The notes: a model not told the origin generated them from the sequence alone. DNA of 64,000 bases from Nipponacmea schrenckii (GCA_030562195.1 CM060201.1:31974067-32038066), one strand, 5' to 3'; shown: positions 10,504 through 22,766, counted from the stretch's first letter. Translations and numbers: made by a program.

Positions 10504-11349
10504 GTTGTTTTGGTTCAACAGAATATAAATACCGCATTCGTATCCAAGTACAGAAAGAGATTAATAACAGTCTAGATCACCCAGCCCGTTCTAGATTTAA
10601 CTAATATTTAAAGAAGACTGGGAAATCTGGATAATCAAGTATAAATAAATGAACGGGGTTGATTCAATTATTAGGTCTCGTCTAAATCGTTGTCAAAATC
10701 TTTTAATAATTTAAATTTAATACCGTAATTACTTTATGTAAACAATAAATCATCTTTCGTATGATACTGTATATTATAATGTTTATGTCCAATCACGCGT
10801 TAATAATTTTATTCCGCACATTATGAATTTTATACAAAGATGTACTGGAGGAAATTGTCAGGTACCAAAATAAATAATTACCGCCAGAAGTAGTGATATA
10901 CGCGAGTATTCTCAAAACCGAAAGTAGAAAAATAATGAAAGAAGCAAATCCATTGGCTGATCTTAGAAAAACACACCCTTTCTTGTCCAATCAGATACGC
11001 TGTTACAACTGATGGATTTCTTTTTTTATTATTGAAGTCCAATAACTTATTCAACAAACGTTTACGGCTTTATTTAACCCGAGAGGCATTGGAAATATAG
11101 GCTTATTGTCATGAAATAAACTATTGTTAGCTAGACCTATGTAATAACAAGTTATTAACACTATATTGCAGGTGACAAAACGGCGTAAATGGACAGTATT
11201 TACATGCAATTTTTGAATGGAATATATCGATATTTTGGAAAATTTGTTTTTTTTTTTTTTTTCATTTTGTCCAAAAAAACTTTAGGGTCGGGCATGAAAA
11301 ATTAGGGTCGGTCGGGTAGCAGGAAACAAGACTATATTTTTTTTTGGCC

Positions 11350-12519
11350 TTATAGTGTCCTGTTATTTTTTAAGCACACCTTGATATTAGCATTTTAGCA
11401 AATAATATTTTATGATTTTTTAATATGGACACATGAACAAATTTGAAATCATATGGGGCAACCACTCAAATATAATAATAAATATATTAAAAAGAAAAAT
11501 GATGCTTTGATTGGTTAAATATTGCTTAAGGTCAGGCCTTGCATTGTCAGGTATTAGTCTCCTGGTCAGAATATCATTATGTACTATATATTCTACTTTA
11601 TATAGAATAAAACTGTTCGGCATGTAAATCTGAATTCTCACTCTTCCATAGAAAAGAGGGGGGGGGGGGGTTACACATTTTTATGAATAGAATATTATAG
11701 TGTCATATTATTCCTAGTCATTTGTCTTCCAATTTCAGGACCATTGTAGACTATGTGGTAAAATATTTTGTTGTAATTGTTGTAACACTTGGATGATGAC
11801 ACCTAGTTAGAAGGTAAGCTTTATCTTGATTCTGTTTATCAGAATGGTTCTTTCAATTTGGAATTTTTTTTTATTTATTTTTTTTTTTTTTTATCTTCTG
11901 ACATTTTCACTTGTAAGCTCTTTTGCCTTTTTAATGACCTACATCTAAACTCTGCGATAATGTGAAACCTTTTTTTGATGTTTTTGACGGGGAAAAGTGT
12001 AGTAACTGAGAGTAATCTTGACTTTGTGACTTTTCAGAAAAAAAAAGAGAGAGTATGTAATAAATGTTGTAAAAGATCGGCCATTACATTCCTCTAACAA
12101 TTCAATAGCTAATGAAGAGGAGCATGAATTTATTAAACCTTTACCATTACCTAGTGAATCTCCTTCATCACATGGTTATTCAGGTAAGATTATATTTGTT
12201 TTTTTCCTTATTGATCTGATATCCGGGATAGGTTCAAGATAATACCTTGTTTAATTTCATTTCCTGTGCCATGACATGAAATTTATCCAGAGCCTTTTGG
12301 ACAAAACTAGTGTGGTACAAGCTTTAAAGATCCCTTGACAGTTGAAAATTTAAAACAAAAACAACAAAAAAACAAATCGACTGATGCCACTGGCTTGGCA
12401 AATTTTCTTCATTGCACGCTCTATGCCATTGCCCATTCCTTTATTAGTCCAATAGCCGCAGACAATTTATCGATAGGAAATAAAAAAAAAATCCCAAAAC
12501 ATGTCTTATGATTTCACTG
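11350..12519 (+). repeat. Tandem unit, copy 1, right part
   Basis: The unit resumes after the transposon and ends where copy 2 begins (12520). It holds one FYVE exon (11739-11813) and a following exon-like segment (12038-12183) between a TTTTCAG acceptor and a GTAAGA donor. That segment reads open in one frame, with a Glu-rich piece and PLPSESPSSHGYSG. Where copies 3 and 4 have five and four FYVE exons in tandem, copy 1 has one, so it is closest to the ancestral arrangement. Confidence 0.75.
11739..11813 (+). pseudogene. FYVE zinc-finger exon, single copy in unit 1
   Basis: The 75-base exon lies between CCAATTTCAG and GTAAGC. It reads DHCRLCGKIFCCNCC, the second half of a FYVE finger (HCRxCGxxFCxxC), then NTWMMTPS followed by a TAG stop. 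In functional FYVE domains a Lys-containing stretch follows PS, so the stop looks like a mutation. FYVE fingers bind phosphatidylinositol 3-phosphate on endosomes. The TPS ending reminds me of FYCO1-type fingers, but this is weak. Confidence 0.6.
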
Positions 12520-14043
12520 CTTCTTACAGGAAAAGAATGTTTACCTAGAATGACGATTGACAATTGTACAGTGATGATGTGCCATATATTAAACATTTAC
12601 TACTATATGAACTGAACATGATCTGATATTTGTGATGGTTTTAATGGCTGCAGAACCGAATCGTTATATTTTTTTTTTATTCACTGACATTAAAGATTTT
12701 AACTGTGATTTATTGTATTACAAAAGTGCTACAAACAATTCCAAAATATTGAAAGTTTCATTTGTCGTGTCTTGGCTTTAGGACCAGGAATTAATGCAGT
12801 TCAATTTTAATTCCTGGATTTGGAGGAGGGTTTCCTATAAACCTCGCCTAGAATATGTTTTGCCATGTGTTTCCACTTTGACCTTGTGCAAATTTTTCAT
12901 GGTGCTCACATTGAATCTGACAAAAGACATATCTACCTCTTACATTACATTAATACTTTCAAATGGTAGCTTGCCAGGCAACGTAATATACGCCAAATGG
13001 CAACATTGGATTTGAACAAAACTATCCAACCTTCAGTCATGCACTTCTTTTCTAGGCTGATAAATGTACAATATTACTCAGTTCCATGAAAATCTGCCAA
13101 GGGTACTTGCACCTTCCACCAAGGCAATAACTGATGAAACATTTGTCAATATTTTAGTGTGAGTGTTGGTTAAGCCTATTGGAAATCATAACAAAATCCG
13201 TCTACAAGCTAAAAAATCAAACGCGTTTTACAATACAAGGTCAAATAATTTTTTTTTCTCGATATTTTTAATTTTAATTAGGGTCCATCCTTGTGTGGTA
13301 ATAAAACGAGTTCAGATAAAGAGCAACATTTTTTCCCTATTCCATTTTATTCTCATGAACAAACAATACACTTCCATCAGAGCCAGACACAATGATCCAA
13401 CCACACAGTTCAATACAAAATCTCATGACAACGCTTGGTAGTCTTCTACAATGAAGGAAGGGAATTCTTGCTGGCTTGCTGGTGCTGGTGCTGGTCCTTT
13501 TTGTGGACTCCTTAAACCCTTGACCACCATTACAGAATCCCCTCCTTCCAAATGATTCATTATAATTCTGAGTCACCCCGTAACTTTGATAGGCATAAAA
13601 TAGTTTGCGTTATGCTGGCACCTACTAGCCCTACTGGTTTGAAAGTATTACATGATTTAAAGCTGGAATAAGTCAGTGATTTATTTTCTAATGCTGATGG
13701 GGTTTCCATAAAAAAGCTCTGTACAGTCCAGAACACAGAACAGTTCTTGTGTCTGTCACTAAAGTTAGTAAAGCAATCGAGTTACTTTCAGTTGAAGTGT
13801 ATTATGATGCAGGTGTGTTGCCATTAAGACTTGTGCATGAATTAAAAAATACTCTAGAAACTGATCTCATCCTTGCCACGAAAGAAAACTCATCTGCCTT
13901 CACATGTTCTGTTTGGTCTGAAATACAAATGCAATACAATACAATTAATTTCCAAGAATTAACAAGATAACAAGAACAGTTATGGATGGATAAACCCATC
14001 TTTTGTATGTGATAATTTTTGCTCTATTAGCGTTGAATAGGCC
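12520..14043 (+). repeat. Tandem unit, copy 2, left part
   Basis: Nearly identical to 1-1054 of the window, with the additional block 12810-13285 that copy 1 has lost. The stretch 13015-13200 is also present at the copy 3/copy 4 junction (from 38880). It contains the unidentified exon (13789-13970), here shortened by TAA at 13968-13970. The copy is interrupted at 14043 by an hAT element; the last eight bases, AATAGGCC, are the target duplication. Confidence 0.85.
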
Positions 14044-14351
14044 CAGTGGCGGAGCCAGGTTTACGTCCCAGGGGGGGGGGGGGCGAGATTTCTGAGGTTG
14101 CCCGAATTTCGAACTTAGTTATGAGAGTTTTCTTCGAGAGAAACATTGTTGTTATTGGCAGAGTATTTTCACTCTTTCTAGAACACATGATACTACCCCC
14201 TTAGGAGATCCATAAGTATTCGGTTTAATTTACGGGATGTACTGTTTTCACCCGATTTTGAATGAGATTTTCGGCTAATGGATATGTTATGTTTGTATGG
14301 ATTTTATCATTTCGATTTTTTTTTAAATTTCAATTATTATTGATATCAACT

Positions 14352-17047
14352 TTAGTCATACATAGCTTTTCTCCTTTTTTTCATCGTTGAAAACGTCTGA
14401 ATGACTTTGTCGAAATCAACATCTTTGGCAAAATTCCTTTCTATATTTATCAAAGATAAATTTGAGAGCCTGTCTTCAGCCATTGTTGATCTCAGATAAT
14501 TTTTTATTAGTTTCAATCTACTAAAGCTTCTCTCACTGGCAGCACTGGATACAGGGATTGTCAAAAATATTTTATACAAAATCGTCAAATTGGGAAATGC
14601 AGTATCCATAGTATTTTGTATAATGAAGGGTAAAACATCTTTGACTTTTAGAAGTACCGATGAAGGGGGTGTAAATATGTCTTCTAAAACTATTTTAAAA
14701 TGTCTATATTCATCTATTAGTTCGGCAGTATTGACATCTTTACTATAAAACTTTCCAAGTTCAATCAATTTCGTTTCACTGTTTTTATCTGAGAAATTAT
14801 TTAGGATCTAAGGCAGAAAATTTATTAGCAATTTCAGTAAAATCTGAGAATCGTTCATTCATCTGAAATGTCAAAGTATCTACGATAACATAATAGGTAT
14901 CTCGAAGAAATCTGGTACGACCATCACCAGCGGCGTCATCCCTTGCTCGTTCACCTGGCATTAACTTTACTTTTCGGTTTCGGGACTCTTTATACACCGG
15001 AGCGACTTCACACATTGATGCGATATCTCTTGCTTCAGTTTCAACATCATTGAAAACGTCGTCTGATCGTAATTCGACTAATTGCAATCGAGTGGACTGA
15101 ACAAGTGAAGATGCAGTCATAATATCAATATCGGACTCTTGTAAATAACATGAGAGTATATTTGTGGATGCTAATATCTTATCCCAAACAACTAATAATA
15201 CAATAAATTCAAACTTAGTAATTGTTGCCAGAATACCATTACCATCAGCAAGTGCCTTCGGTGTTGTATTTCGTAATACACCACTAGCAATTTGTTCAAG
15301 AGCTTTCACGAGAGCTGGAATGCAGCTTATCACAGCTTTCACTGAGTCTTTGTGGCTATGCCAACGTGTGTCACAGTGCCTTTTCAATTTCAAAGTTGCT
15401 ATATCCAGTAGCTTAATTTCGGAATCTAACAGTTTCAGTCTTGGAAGAGAACTTGTCATAAAACTGTAGATATTTTCTAGAGTGCCAAAGAAAAGTTTAG
15501 CTTGTACACAAGACGAAGATGCCGAGTCCCCTATTAAAAGATTCAAGTTGTGGGCACAACAGTGAACATAAATTGCGGTAGGCTCTTCAATTTTGACTCG
15601 TCGTTGGAGCCCAGAAATATCACCTGACATAGTGGAAGCACCTTCATATGCCTGACCTCTACATTCCGAAAATTTTAAAGAACATTTTTCGAGCATCTTA
15701 TCTAATAAGTTCTTGAAATCTTCGGCACTTGCACCACCCAATTCGTCGAACATGATGAACCGCTCAACGATATCTCCTGACTTGGTAACGTAACGGAGCG
15801 AAAACGAGCATTGATCAATTCTACTGATATCTATAGTTGAATCTAGAATAATAGCATAATATCTAGCATAACGAACTTCAAATAGAATTCCCCGAAGAAC
15901 TTCATTGGCAATGGATTCAATGATGTCATTCTGTATGTGATGACTTAAATAAGTTTCATTCCTTTTAGCATTTATCAGATGGTCCTCTAGAATTTGATCA
16001 TATTTTGAAATGAATTTAAAAAGTTCGAGAAAATTGCCCTCGTTACAATCTTGACTTAATCCTGCATGTTCTCTGTGACCCCTGAATGCAAGACCCTGTT
16101 TTCCCAGAAAAAGTATCGCATCTACCAGACGCTTCATAACTTGTCGATTTCGTTCGATTTCGGCATATTTGGCTTTCATCAAATTTTGATAGACTGTCTG
16201 GTCACTCCGCAATCGAAACTTTGTGACAATTAAAACTCTCATAGAACTTTTGTGAATTTCAGAATCCTCGTGACTTCGAATTTTCTCAATCCCTTTTTTA
16301 AAATTAGAACATCCAGCATTTGGATCTGCGAATGTGCGTTCAAATGAAAATTTATTTTTTTCTGCAAAGAGCCAACAAGACAGACAGTACATTTTATGTG
16401 TTTCTGGAGAGTAACAAAGCAATTGTCTATGGGATTTTGTTCTGTTTTCCATTGTCTTCTGATACCATTCCACATGAAAACGTCTCCCATCTTTGTCGAT
16501 TTGGAAATCATCGAAGTCATCATGAAATCCTGGTTGACAAGCACCTATTTCTATTATTGCTCGCACCAATGAATCAGTGATTTTGGAATCCTTGAAGAGC
16601 CAAGGATCTGATGGATATTTACATGTCAAATCAATTAATTTCTCAAAAACAGATGAACATTCTTGTGGACTTTCCGGAATTTCAGTTCCACTTATATCAG
16701 GTGTGTTGGAACATGTTGGTTTATCGCAACATTCACAGACTGTGCCTCCGGATACATTAGCTGATTGGGAAGAAGGGTCACAATCATCAATTAGATGTGT
16801 TTCCACTTCACTGTGCTCGCTACTAATTACTTCACTTACATTCTGATTACTTTCTGAAGATGTGCTAGTATGTGTTTTCCCGAAAAAACTGAGATTTATC
16901 AGTTATTTGTTGAACTGGTGTAAAAGTAATAGTATCCTCCAAGTGTAAGCGTTTTACGTGACTTTCTTTATAATCGGAATCAAGTTCCTTGCCGCATGCA
17001 TCACATGCAACCCGTTGTCGATACAATCGTTTACGTGTAGAAGACAT
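14352..17047 (-). pseudogene. hAT transposase (ZMYM1-like/DUF4371 type), frameshifted
   Basis: The transposase lies in three pieces. The first (17047-16865) has a C2H2/BED-like finger, CDACGKELDSDYKESHVKRL. The second (16806-14797, 669 codons) has a TTF-type finger (CLSCWLF, later RSHEDSEIHKSS) and the DUF4371/RNase H-like core with ILDSTIDIS and GQAYEGAS. The third (14768-14352) has the hAT C-terminal dimerisation region with SAASERSFSRLK. Small frame breaks near 16885 and 14800 separate the pieces; the first might instead be a splice boundary. In the hAT family the second catalytic acid is usually Asp in a YDGAS block; here it is Glu (YEGAS). With the frameshifts this suggests an inactive copy. 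Confidence 0.85.
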
Positions 17048-17266
17048 TGTTTTGATTTCTGTGTCAATTTGCTAAATTGCACCAGTGTAAGTTATAACCA
17101 GGCCAAACAATTCTTGACAAAAGACAAAAATATTTTTGAACAATTTTTAGTGCGTGTTTATCGATGATCGATGGAAGATAGAACAGGTGTTATTCTAACG
17201 AAATTTCACTCTGAAATGATCACAGCTAGAGGACACGCAATGTTTTGTGATTATAATGATAATTAT

Positions 17267-17590
17267 GATCTTTTTTCCAAGGGAAGTAAGCTAGGGAACT
17301 CATGTGTTTTTAATTGAAACCTTATCCAACTTATTTATTTTACATTTTTTTATTGGTGGAATAATAGTTTAGAACTTTTTTTTACACAAAAAAACCCAAA
17401 GTGATTAAAATGATCTATTTTCCAAGGGAAGTAAGCCAGGGAACTCGTGTGTTGTTAGTTGAAACCTTATTAAACTTACTTATTTTACATTTTCTTATTG
17501 GTGGAATTTTTATTGATTTTTTTGATTAATAAATGATCTATTTTCCAAGGGAAGTAAGCCAAGGAACTTGTTAACTTTTTAGGTGAAACC
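17267..17590. repeat. Three tandem subrepeats in the hAT 5' region
   Basis: Three units start with TGATC followed by TTTTCCAAGGGAAGTAAGC at about 17267, 17411 and 17534, and each also contains GAAACCTTA. Spacing is 144 and 123 bases. They lie upstream of the transposase start, so they may be promoter or transposase-binding repeats; that is inference. Confidence 0.7.
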
Positions 17591-17646
17591 TTACCGAATT
17601 GTCTTAATTTAAGGCAATTCGGGCACCGATTTCCATTTTTTTTAAC

Positions 17647-17671
17647 AAATATTGTATGTCATACAATATTT
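17647..17671. other. Perfect hairpin inside the hAT 5' region
   Basis: AAATATTGTATG and its exact complement are separated by one base. The hairpin is nested between two TTCGGGCA motifs in opposite orientation (17618-17625 and 17692-17699), so the whole 17615-17702 stretch is a larger imperfect palindrome. Confidence 0.75.
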
Positions 17672-18043
17672 ATTGAAAAAATTGAAATATGTGCCCGAAT
17701 TGTCTTTTTTTGGTTGTGTAAAAAAAAGTTCTAAACTCTACTTTCGGGCTGCGATTTCAATTTTTGAAATATGTAAAATATAATCATAGCAATGACATTC
17801 GGGCAGTGATTTCGATCCTTAAATAATATGAATTATGAAATATTATTATACGAGAATAAAATTGGGCTATCAATTTAAAAAAATACAGTTATAGTAATAT
17901 AGGATATTCGGGCAAAGATATGATTTCATTTTTAAATTCCAAAAAAAAAAAAAAAAAAATTGGGCCGTTAAAATTTTTTTTTTAAATGCCTTGCCCGAAA
18001 AACTAGCCTTTGGGCCCCCCCCCCCCCCGTGGCTCCGCCACTG

Positions 18044-19056
18044 AATAGGCCTATTTACTGACTCTCCCCACCACAGAGAACCCTGCTCATGTCATCCTCC
18101 AATAATTACCTACAAATTCGAAAACCTCGAAAACGGGATTAATGCTAGGGTGTCCTCCCCTCCCAAACCCTGAGATTATATATTATCAACCACTCTTACT
18201 AGTTAGATAGGCTACTTCAAAATAATGAAAAAGAATTTACTGCATCAGCGACTACTCAACTACGGTCTACACTGTCTACAGTCTGTCCTGACGCCACGGT
18301 CAAGCTAACTTGTGATTGGCTGGTGTTATTGAATCCGTTCCTAAACAGTAGTGTGTTCCTCGATTTAGAAAGTTGGACTTCTTATTGTGGCAGGTGAAGA
18401 CTTGGTACCTCTTGGAAAATCATCTGAACTAAAGCCATAGGGCGAAAAACACTCAACTCAAAAGAGTCCAGCCTAGGCCTAGTGATTGCACGCAGCCATG
18501 CCAACACTATGGTTCTTTCTTTTGGTATTCTATGCACTTTCACCGGTGTACCAAATCTCCCATTGTCTCCGTATTTATTGTGACAGTCTTTGAGGGCAAA
18601 GTAATAAATGCTTTCCGGTCTTTTTTGGTTTTTTGTTATTTTGGTATTTTGGTTTTTGTGTATACCGAAAATGAATCCGACGACAAGGAAAGATAATTTT
18701 GGCAAGGGGCGATAACTCTAAAAGTCGAAACGGGGGAAAACCTTCATTTGTTTATCTTGAATTATTTCATTGCAGAATGAGGAATACAGGTACATTCAAT
18801 TAATTCATGTAAAAACTTTCTACAAATGGGTAGGCAGGCTAATCACAACGTTGCCAAGTCCATGTTGTCAGGGTCGACGTTTTTCGATTGTCTGTTGTCA
18901 TATTGTTATTCAAATTTTAACAGTTAGAAAATGGAGCAACTTTACAAATTCTTGCTATTTTTCGGAGTTTGAAAAAAAGGTATGTTGTTGTTTGATAATG
19001 TAACTTTTTCTGACAGGATTTTTCAACTATTTATCTGTGGCCTAGGCCTATATAGG
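18044..19056 (+). repeat. Tandem unit, copy 2, right part
   Basis: The unit continues after the hAT element with the same order as copy 1 (1057-2070). It ends abruptly at 19056, where similarity to the other copies stops inside the word CCTATATAGG and the terminus of the 4.58-kb element begins. The rest of copy 2 is not found to the right of that element. Confidence 0.8.
18382..18705 (-). pseudogene. THAP-like fragment, unit copy 2
   Basis: Same antisense frame as at 1316-1687, with LKDCHNKYGDNGRFG, VHRIPKER and AWLRAITRPRLD. The C-terminal part is shifted out of frame near 18435, where four bases (CATA) are inserted relative to copies 1 and 4. It begins MPKLSFLVVGFIFG, shared with copies 3 and 4. 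The missing Cys and His ligands noted for copy 1 are missing here too. Confidence 0.45.
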
Positions 19057-19404
19057 CGCATTCTCCACTAAAGGGACATAATTCAACATTTTTGTGTCTA
19101 AGAGGCCGTACTGCTCTAAAACAATCGTAAATTTAAATGATATATATTTTTCTGACAACACTAAGTAATGGGTCCAACATAAAACTCAAAAGATTTGGGT
19201 CTTAAACACATTTCTTATAAAATTAGATCCACCAAACCAATTTTTACAAAAAATCATGCGTCGCAATTCCTTAAGAAATAATCAATGGCGATAAAAAAAA
19301 TATGAAACAGCCTCAATTAATCTATACAGTTCACTAAACTGTCATAAATGTCTACACAAAAAATATTGGAAGAAGGGGAGAAAAGAAAGTTTAAAAAAAA
19401 AAAA

Positions 19405-20278
19405 TACGTTAAACGAACGTCTGGAAAAATTAAAATCAAATACGTTAAATTCTAACACCAATAGAAAAAATAGATATATTGTTATCAAATCACATATATT
19501 TTATTTACTCTTACTCTAGAAATGGTTAAGCAGCCAGGTAGGAGACTAGCATTAAGAAGGAAATACAAAAAATCGAATATTTGGTCATGATTTAGAATTC
19601 AGTATGATCAGATCTCATCAGATACGATATAGTTTGAGTTGGATTTACAGCTTGAATTTCGTCCACATAACTATAACCACCCTTTGTGAACCAATACATA
19701 AATATATACATGACATTAACACCAAAATATTGACTGTTTTGATAAACCAATAGGCTTGAGAGGACAAAATTAAAATGTTAAATCAGAAACGTATTTTCAG
19801 ATACGTTATATAATGATTTCAAGTATATTATAATGTACTTCAATAAGCATGTATGTGCTTCCATACAATTATTCCCGCCAAAAGCATTCCTTATGACATA
19901 TTCATTACGTAGAAAATCCGCCATTTTAACATAACAAGCCTTGTTTCGCATCACGTTGTCTTCAAATATCAGGTAAGCATTCGTTTCATGCAAGAAATAA
20001 CATTCTAACTTATGAAAAGAAAACTCAACCCCATTTTGAATATAATAGCTCGTTCGATTGATATACAGATAGCCGTCTATTTTAAGCCATTGTTTTTAAC
20101 GTATTTGATGCAAGATATTAACGTATTTCACAGATAATTATGTGTTCAATTTTCTGAGAGTTATTGAAAAATATTTTATTTATTTGAATAAGTATCAACT
20201 AATTACTGTACTTAATCGTTTATAAACTGATTTTACACTCGTACCGAACGACAGGAGCATGATTTACATATTAACGTA
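19405..20278. promoter_or_regulatory. Left subterminal TACGTTA motif cluster
   Basis: TACGTTA occurs at 19405, 19441 and 19802 on the + strand and as its complement TAACGTA at 20097, 20119 and 20272. The longer shared form is about TCAAATACGTTAAAT. A looser copy, AAACGTATTT, is at 19787. They lie between the left terminus and the start codon. Repeated subterminal motifs in many DNA transposons bind the transposase; that role is inference here. Confidence 0.6.
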
Positions 20279-20299
20279 TTTGATGTTGTTTTTTTCAGA

Positions 20300-22762
20300 A
20301 TGGTTAAAACTGCTGTTGAATATCAACGAGACTATAGAGAGAGAAAGAAGAGAAACGATCCAACATATTTAGAAAAGGAAAGAAAGAGACTAAAGCCTTA
20401 TAGAAAGGGTATAAATGAGTTAAACAAGAAAGACCAGAAGAAGAGAAGAGCTATGTCATGTGTGTACAGTTTCACCTATTGAGAAAAACAAAAGCTGAAA
20501 AAAATGAATCAACACCTCCAGTAGTTGAAGCCCAGATTCAATCTGATGTTATCACATCTTCATCTGACCCACAATCGTCAAATCAAAACACACGCGAACC
20601 ATCTTCAAGAATTAATCAACCTAGGTCTGCGCCGTTGCTTGTTCGCATGGCATTCCCATCTAAGTCCAGAAAATCGACGTGTCGAACAAATGCGCTGAAG
20701 AAAGCCCAGGATAAAATATTTCAACTGAAAAAGAAGATACAAAATATGACAAGGTGCAAACGCAAGTTTGAAAAGCGTTTGGAAAGAATGAAACAAAAAC
20801 TATCCACGCCAACCTTACCACAAACTCCAGAACCAACAGCATTGACGCCGAAGTCGAAAACTAAACTGGAACTAAGAAAAGCAGGTCCCAGAAGGGTTAA
20901 CAAATCAATTGTTAAAATGTTGATTATGACAAACGCTATTATGGACGAAGTGAAAGAAACTAACAGAGTAAATAAAAGTGAAAAGGCAAGAAGAATGGTG
21001 TCAAAGATCGTCAGTGGAAAGATGTATATCTATTATATCGAGAGAATTGAAAATAAATGGTAAAGTTCAAAGAAAAGCTACAGATAAAAACATTGGGTTG
21101 TTTCCAAGGAAAAGTATGGAAATTTTGAAGAACAACATAAAAGCAAAAGTTATCAAGTATTTAGAAAGGGATGATGTCAGCAGAATGATGCCTGGTAAAG
21201 ATGATGTGACCAAATGTGGGAAAGAGAAATTACAAAAGAGAGTTTTGAATGATTACATGTCAAACATTTATGAAAAATTTAAAACTGAAATTCAAGATGT
21301 TTCTCTTTCTTTTTCATCTTTTTGTAAATTAAGACCGAAATATATACACGTTACTTCAGTAATATCACGAAAAATATGCCTCTGCAGTCGACATCAGAGT
21401 TTTGCGATGAAGCTCAAATGTTTGAGAGAAGCTGGAATTAAAATCTCATGCAATCCAGAGAATGTTGTCAAGAATACTAGTGAAGAAGATTTGAGGCTAT
21501 TGATGACTGGGATAGAGAAAGATAAAGTAGAGTATGAAGAGTGGCAGAAAGTTGAAGAAGGTGATAGGAAGCGATTAAGAGTGGTAAAGGTTTTGAAGAC
21601 AAAGATAGAGTTCAAGATATTATGATACAGGAGTTTGCAGATTTTATAAGACACACCAACAGAGTTAAACAACAATTCAAAGCCCTGAAAGATTTGAAAG
21701 AAAACTTCTCTAATGATCATGTCATTGTTCAGATGGATTTTGCTGAAGGCGTTGGATGAAATACAAAGTGCATACTTCAACTCTACTGGTTTAACCATTC
21801 ACCCAGTGGTAGTGTATTATAAGACAGTCGACAATATAATTGACCATAAAAGCTTTGTTTTTGTTTCAGATGTTAACCAGCACAATGCCTGTGCTGTATT
21901 GACCATAATAGATAAATTAATGCCAGAACTGAAACTCTTATGTCCTGATGTCAAAATGGTTCATTACTGGACGGATAGTCCTACGTCTCAATACCGAAAC
22001 AAAGTAATTTTTGACATGGTACGAAGATATGATGAATTATATGGTATTCATGCGAGATGGAGTTATTTTGAAAGCGGACATGGAAAGGGCCCTTGCGATG
22101 GCGTTGGGGGCACTGCGAAGCGTCAAGCGGCTGATGCAGTTAAGCAGGGGAAAGTACAAATTCAAGATGCAAATGGTCGTTTTCAAATCAAAAATCCCTG
22201 CACGATATATTCTATGGTAAAACTGAATTTGATGACGTTTCAAATAAAATTCCTACTAACCTAAAACCTGTGCCCGGAACGATGAAAGTACACGCAGTCT
22301 GTACCAAAAATGGATCTCTTTTCACCAGAGCAACATCTTGCTATTATTTTAATTGCATGGAAATGTGTGAATAGTAACATGTGTGAAGGATGGCTGAGCC
22401 CAAACGCTAATTGCCAATCAGGTGAATCTGTTGCAGAACTTGTTGAAGGTGTAAAAGGGCTTAATGAAAACGATTATGTGGTTGCGATTTATGAAGATAA
22501 TTGGTATGTCGGTAAGATTATTGAAGTAGATCTATCCGATAATGACGCAAAAATCACCTTTATGGAAGCTATACAAACAAAGGGCGATGAATCAAAATGT
22601 CGATGGCCAGCAAAACCGGATGTTCTTTGGGTCAACTTTAATGACATAATATCTCTTATTGAAGCACCAGTATCAATTGGAAAGTCACACAGACAATACA
22701 AGATCGACAGAGCAATATTGGAACCAATTCTTACCAAAGTAAATAAACAATTCGGGTTTTGA
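20300..22762 (+). pseudogene. DDE-like transposase candidate of the 4.58-kb element
   Basis: The gene starts at ATG 20300, after a TTTTTTTCAG sequence, and is split over at least five open pieces: 20300-20482, 20458-21063, 20978-21625, 21713-22264 and 22310-22762. Order of blocks: a very basic N terminus (EYQRDYRERKKRN), a Lys/Arg-rich coiled-coil region, DDVSRMMPGKDD with LQKRVLNDYM, FCKLRPKY, CLCSRH, then acidic blocks DFAE (21735-21746), WTDSPTSQYRNK (near 21970) and ESGHGKGPCDGVGG (22069-22110). The C-terminal part (VVAIYEDNWYVGKI) looks like a small beta-barrel. I recall this architecture from uncharacterised invertebrate proteins without a named function. The acids could form a DDE/DDD triad. 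At least four small frame breaks make this copy inactive. Confidence 0.6.
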
Positions 22763-22766
22763 AAGA

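Larger units (their letters stand above)
3594..11349 (-). mobile_element. 7.76-kb DNA transposon, TTA target duplication
   Basis: The element starts GGCCAAAAAAAAA and ends with the reverse complement. The inverted termini run about 36 bases (poly-A, then TATAGTC, then TGTTTCCTGCTACC) with one substitution and a one-base length difference in the A run. It is flanked by TTA on both sides (3591-3593 and 11350-11352). Copies 3 and 4 of the host repeat show the empty site with a single TTA (near 36940 and 42575), so insertion and a 3-bp target duplication are seen directly. It carries one minus-strand gene with four exons (10503 down to 4642) and three small nested MITEs (4260-4617, 8252-8707, 8860-9182). 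A 3-bp duplication fits PIF/Harbinger or Academ elements; the encoded protein does not decide between them by eye. Confidence 0.85.
14044..18043 (-). mobile_element. hAT DNA transposon, 4.0 kb
   Basis: The element has 14-base inverted termini CAGTGGCGGAGCCA and is flanked by the 8-bp duplication AATAGGCC (14036-14043 and 18044-18051). The empty site is seen at 26264-26275 and, with one change, near 1056 and 39905. Next to each terminus lies a homopolymer (13 G at 14071-14083, 14 C at 18015-18028). It encodes one minus-strand hAT transposase (17047 down to 14352) and about 1 kb of noncoding DNA on the 5' side with repeats and TTCGGGCA motifs. Termini, duplication length and protein all agree on hAT. 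Confidence 0.93.

Noticed and set aside
15164..16846. Open frames on the + strand within the hAT transposase
   Set aside because: Antisense shadows; the minus strand has clear hAT domains.
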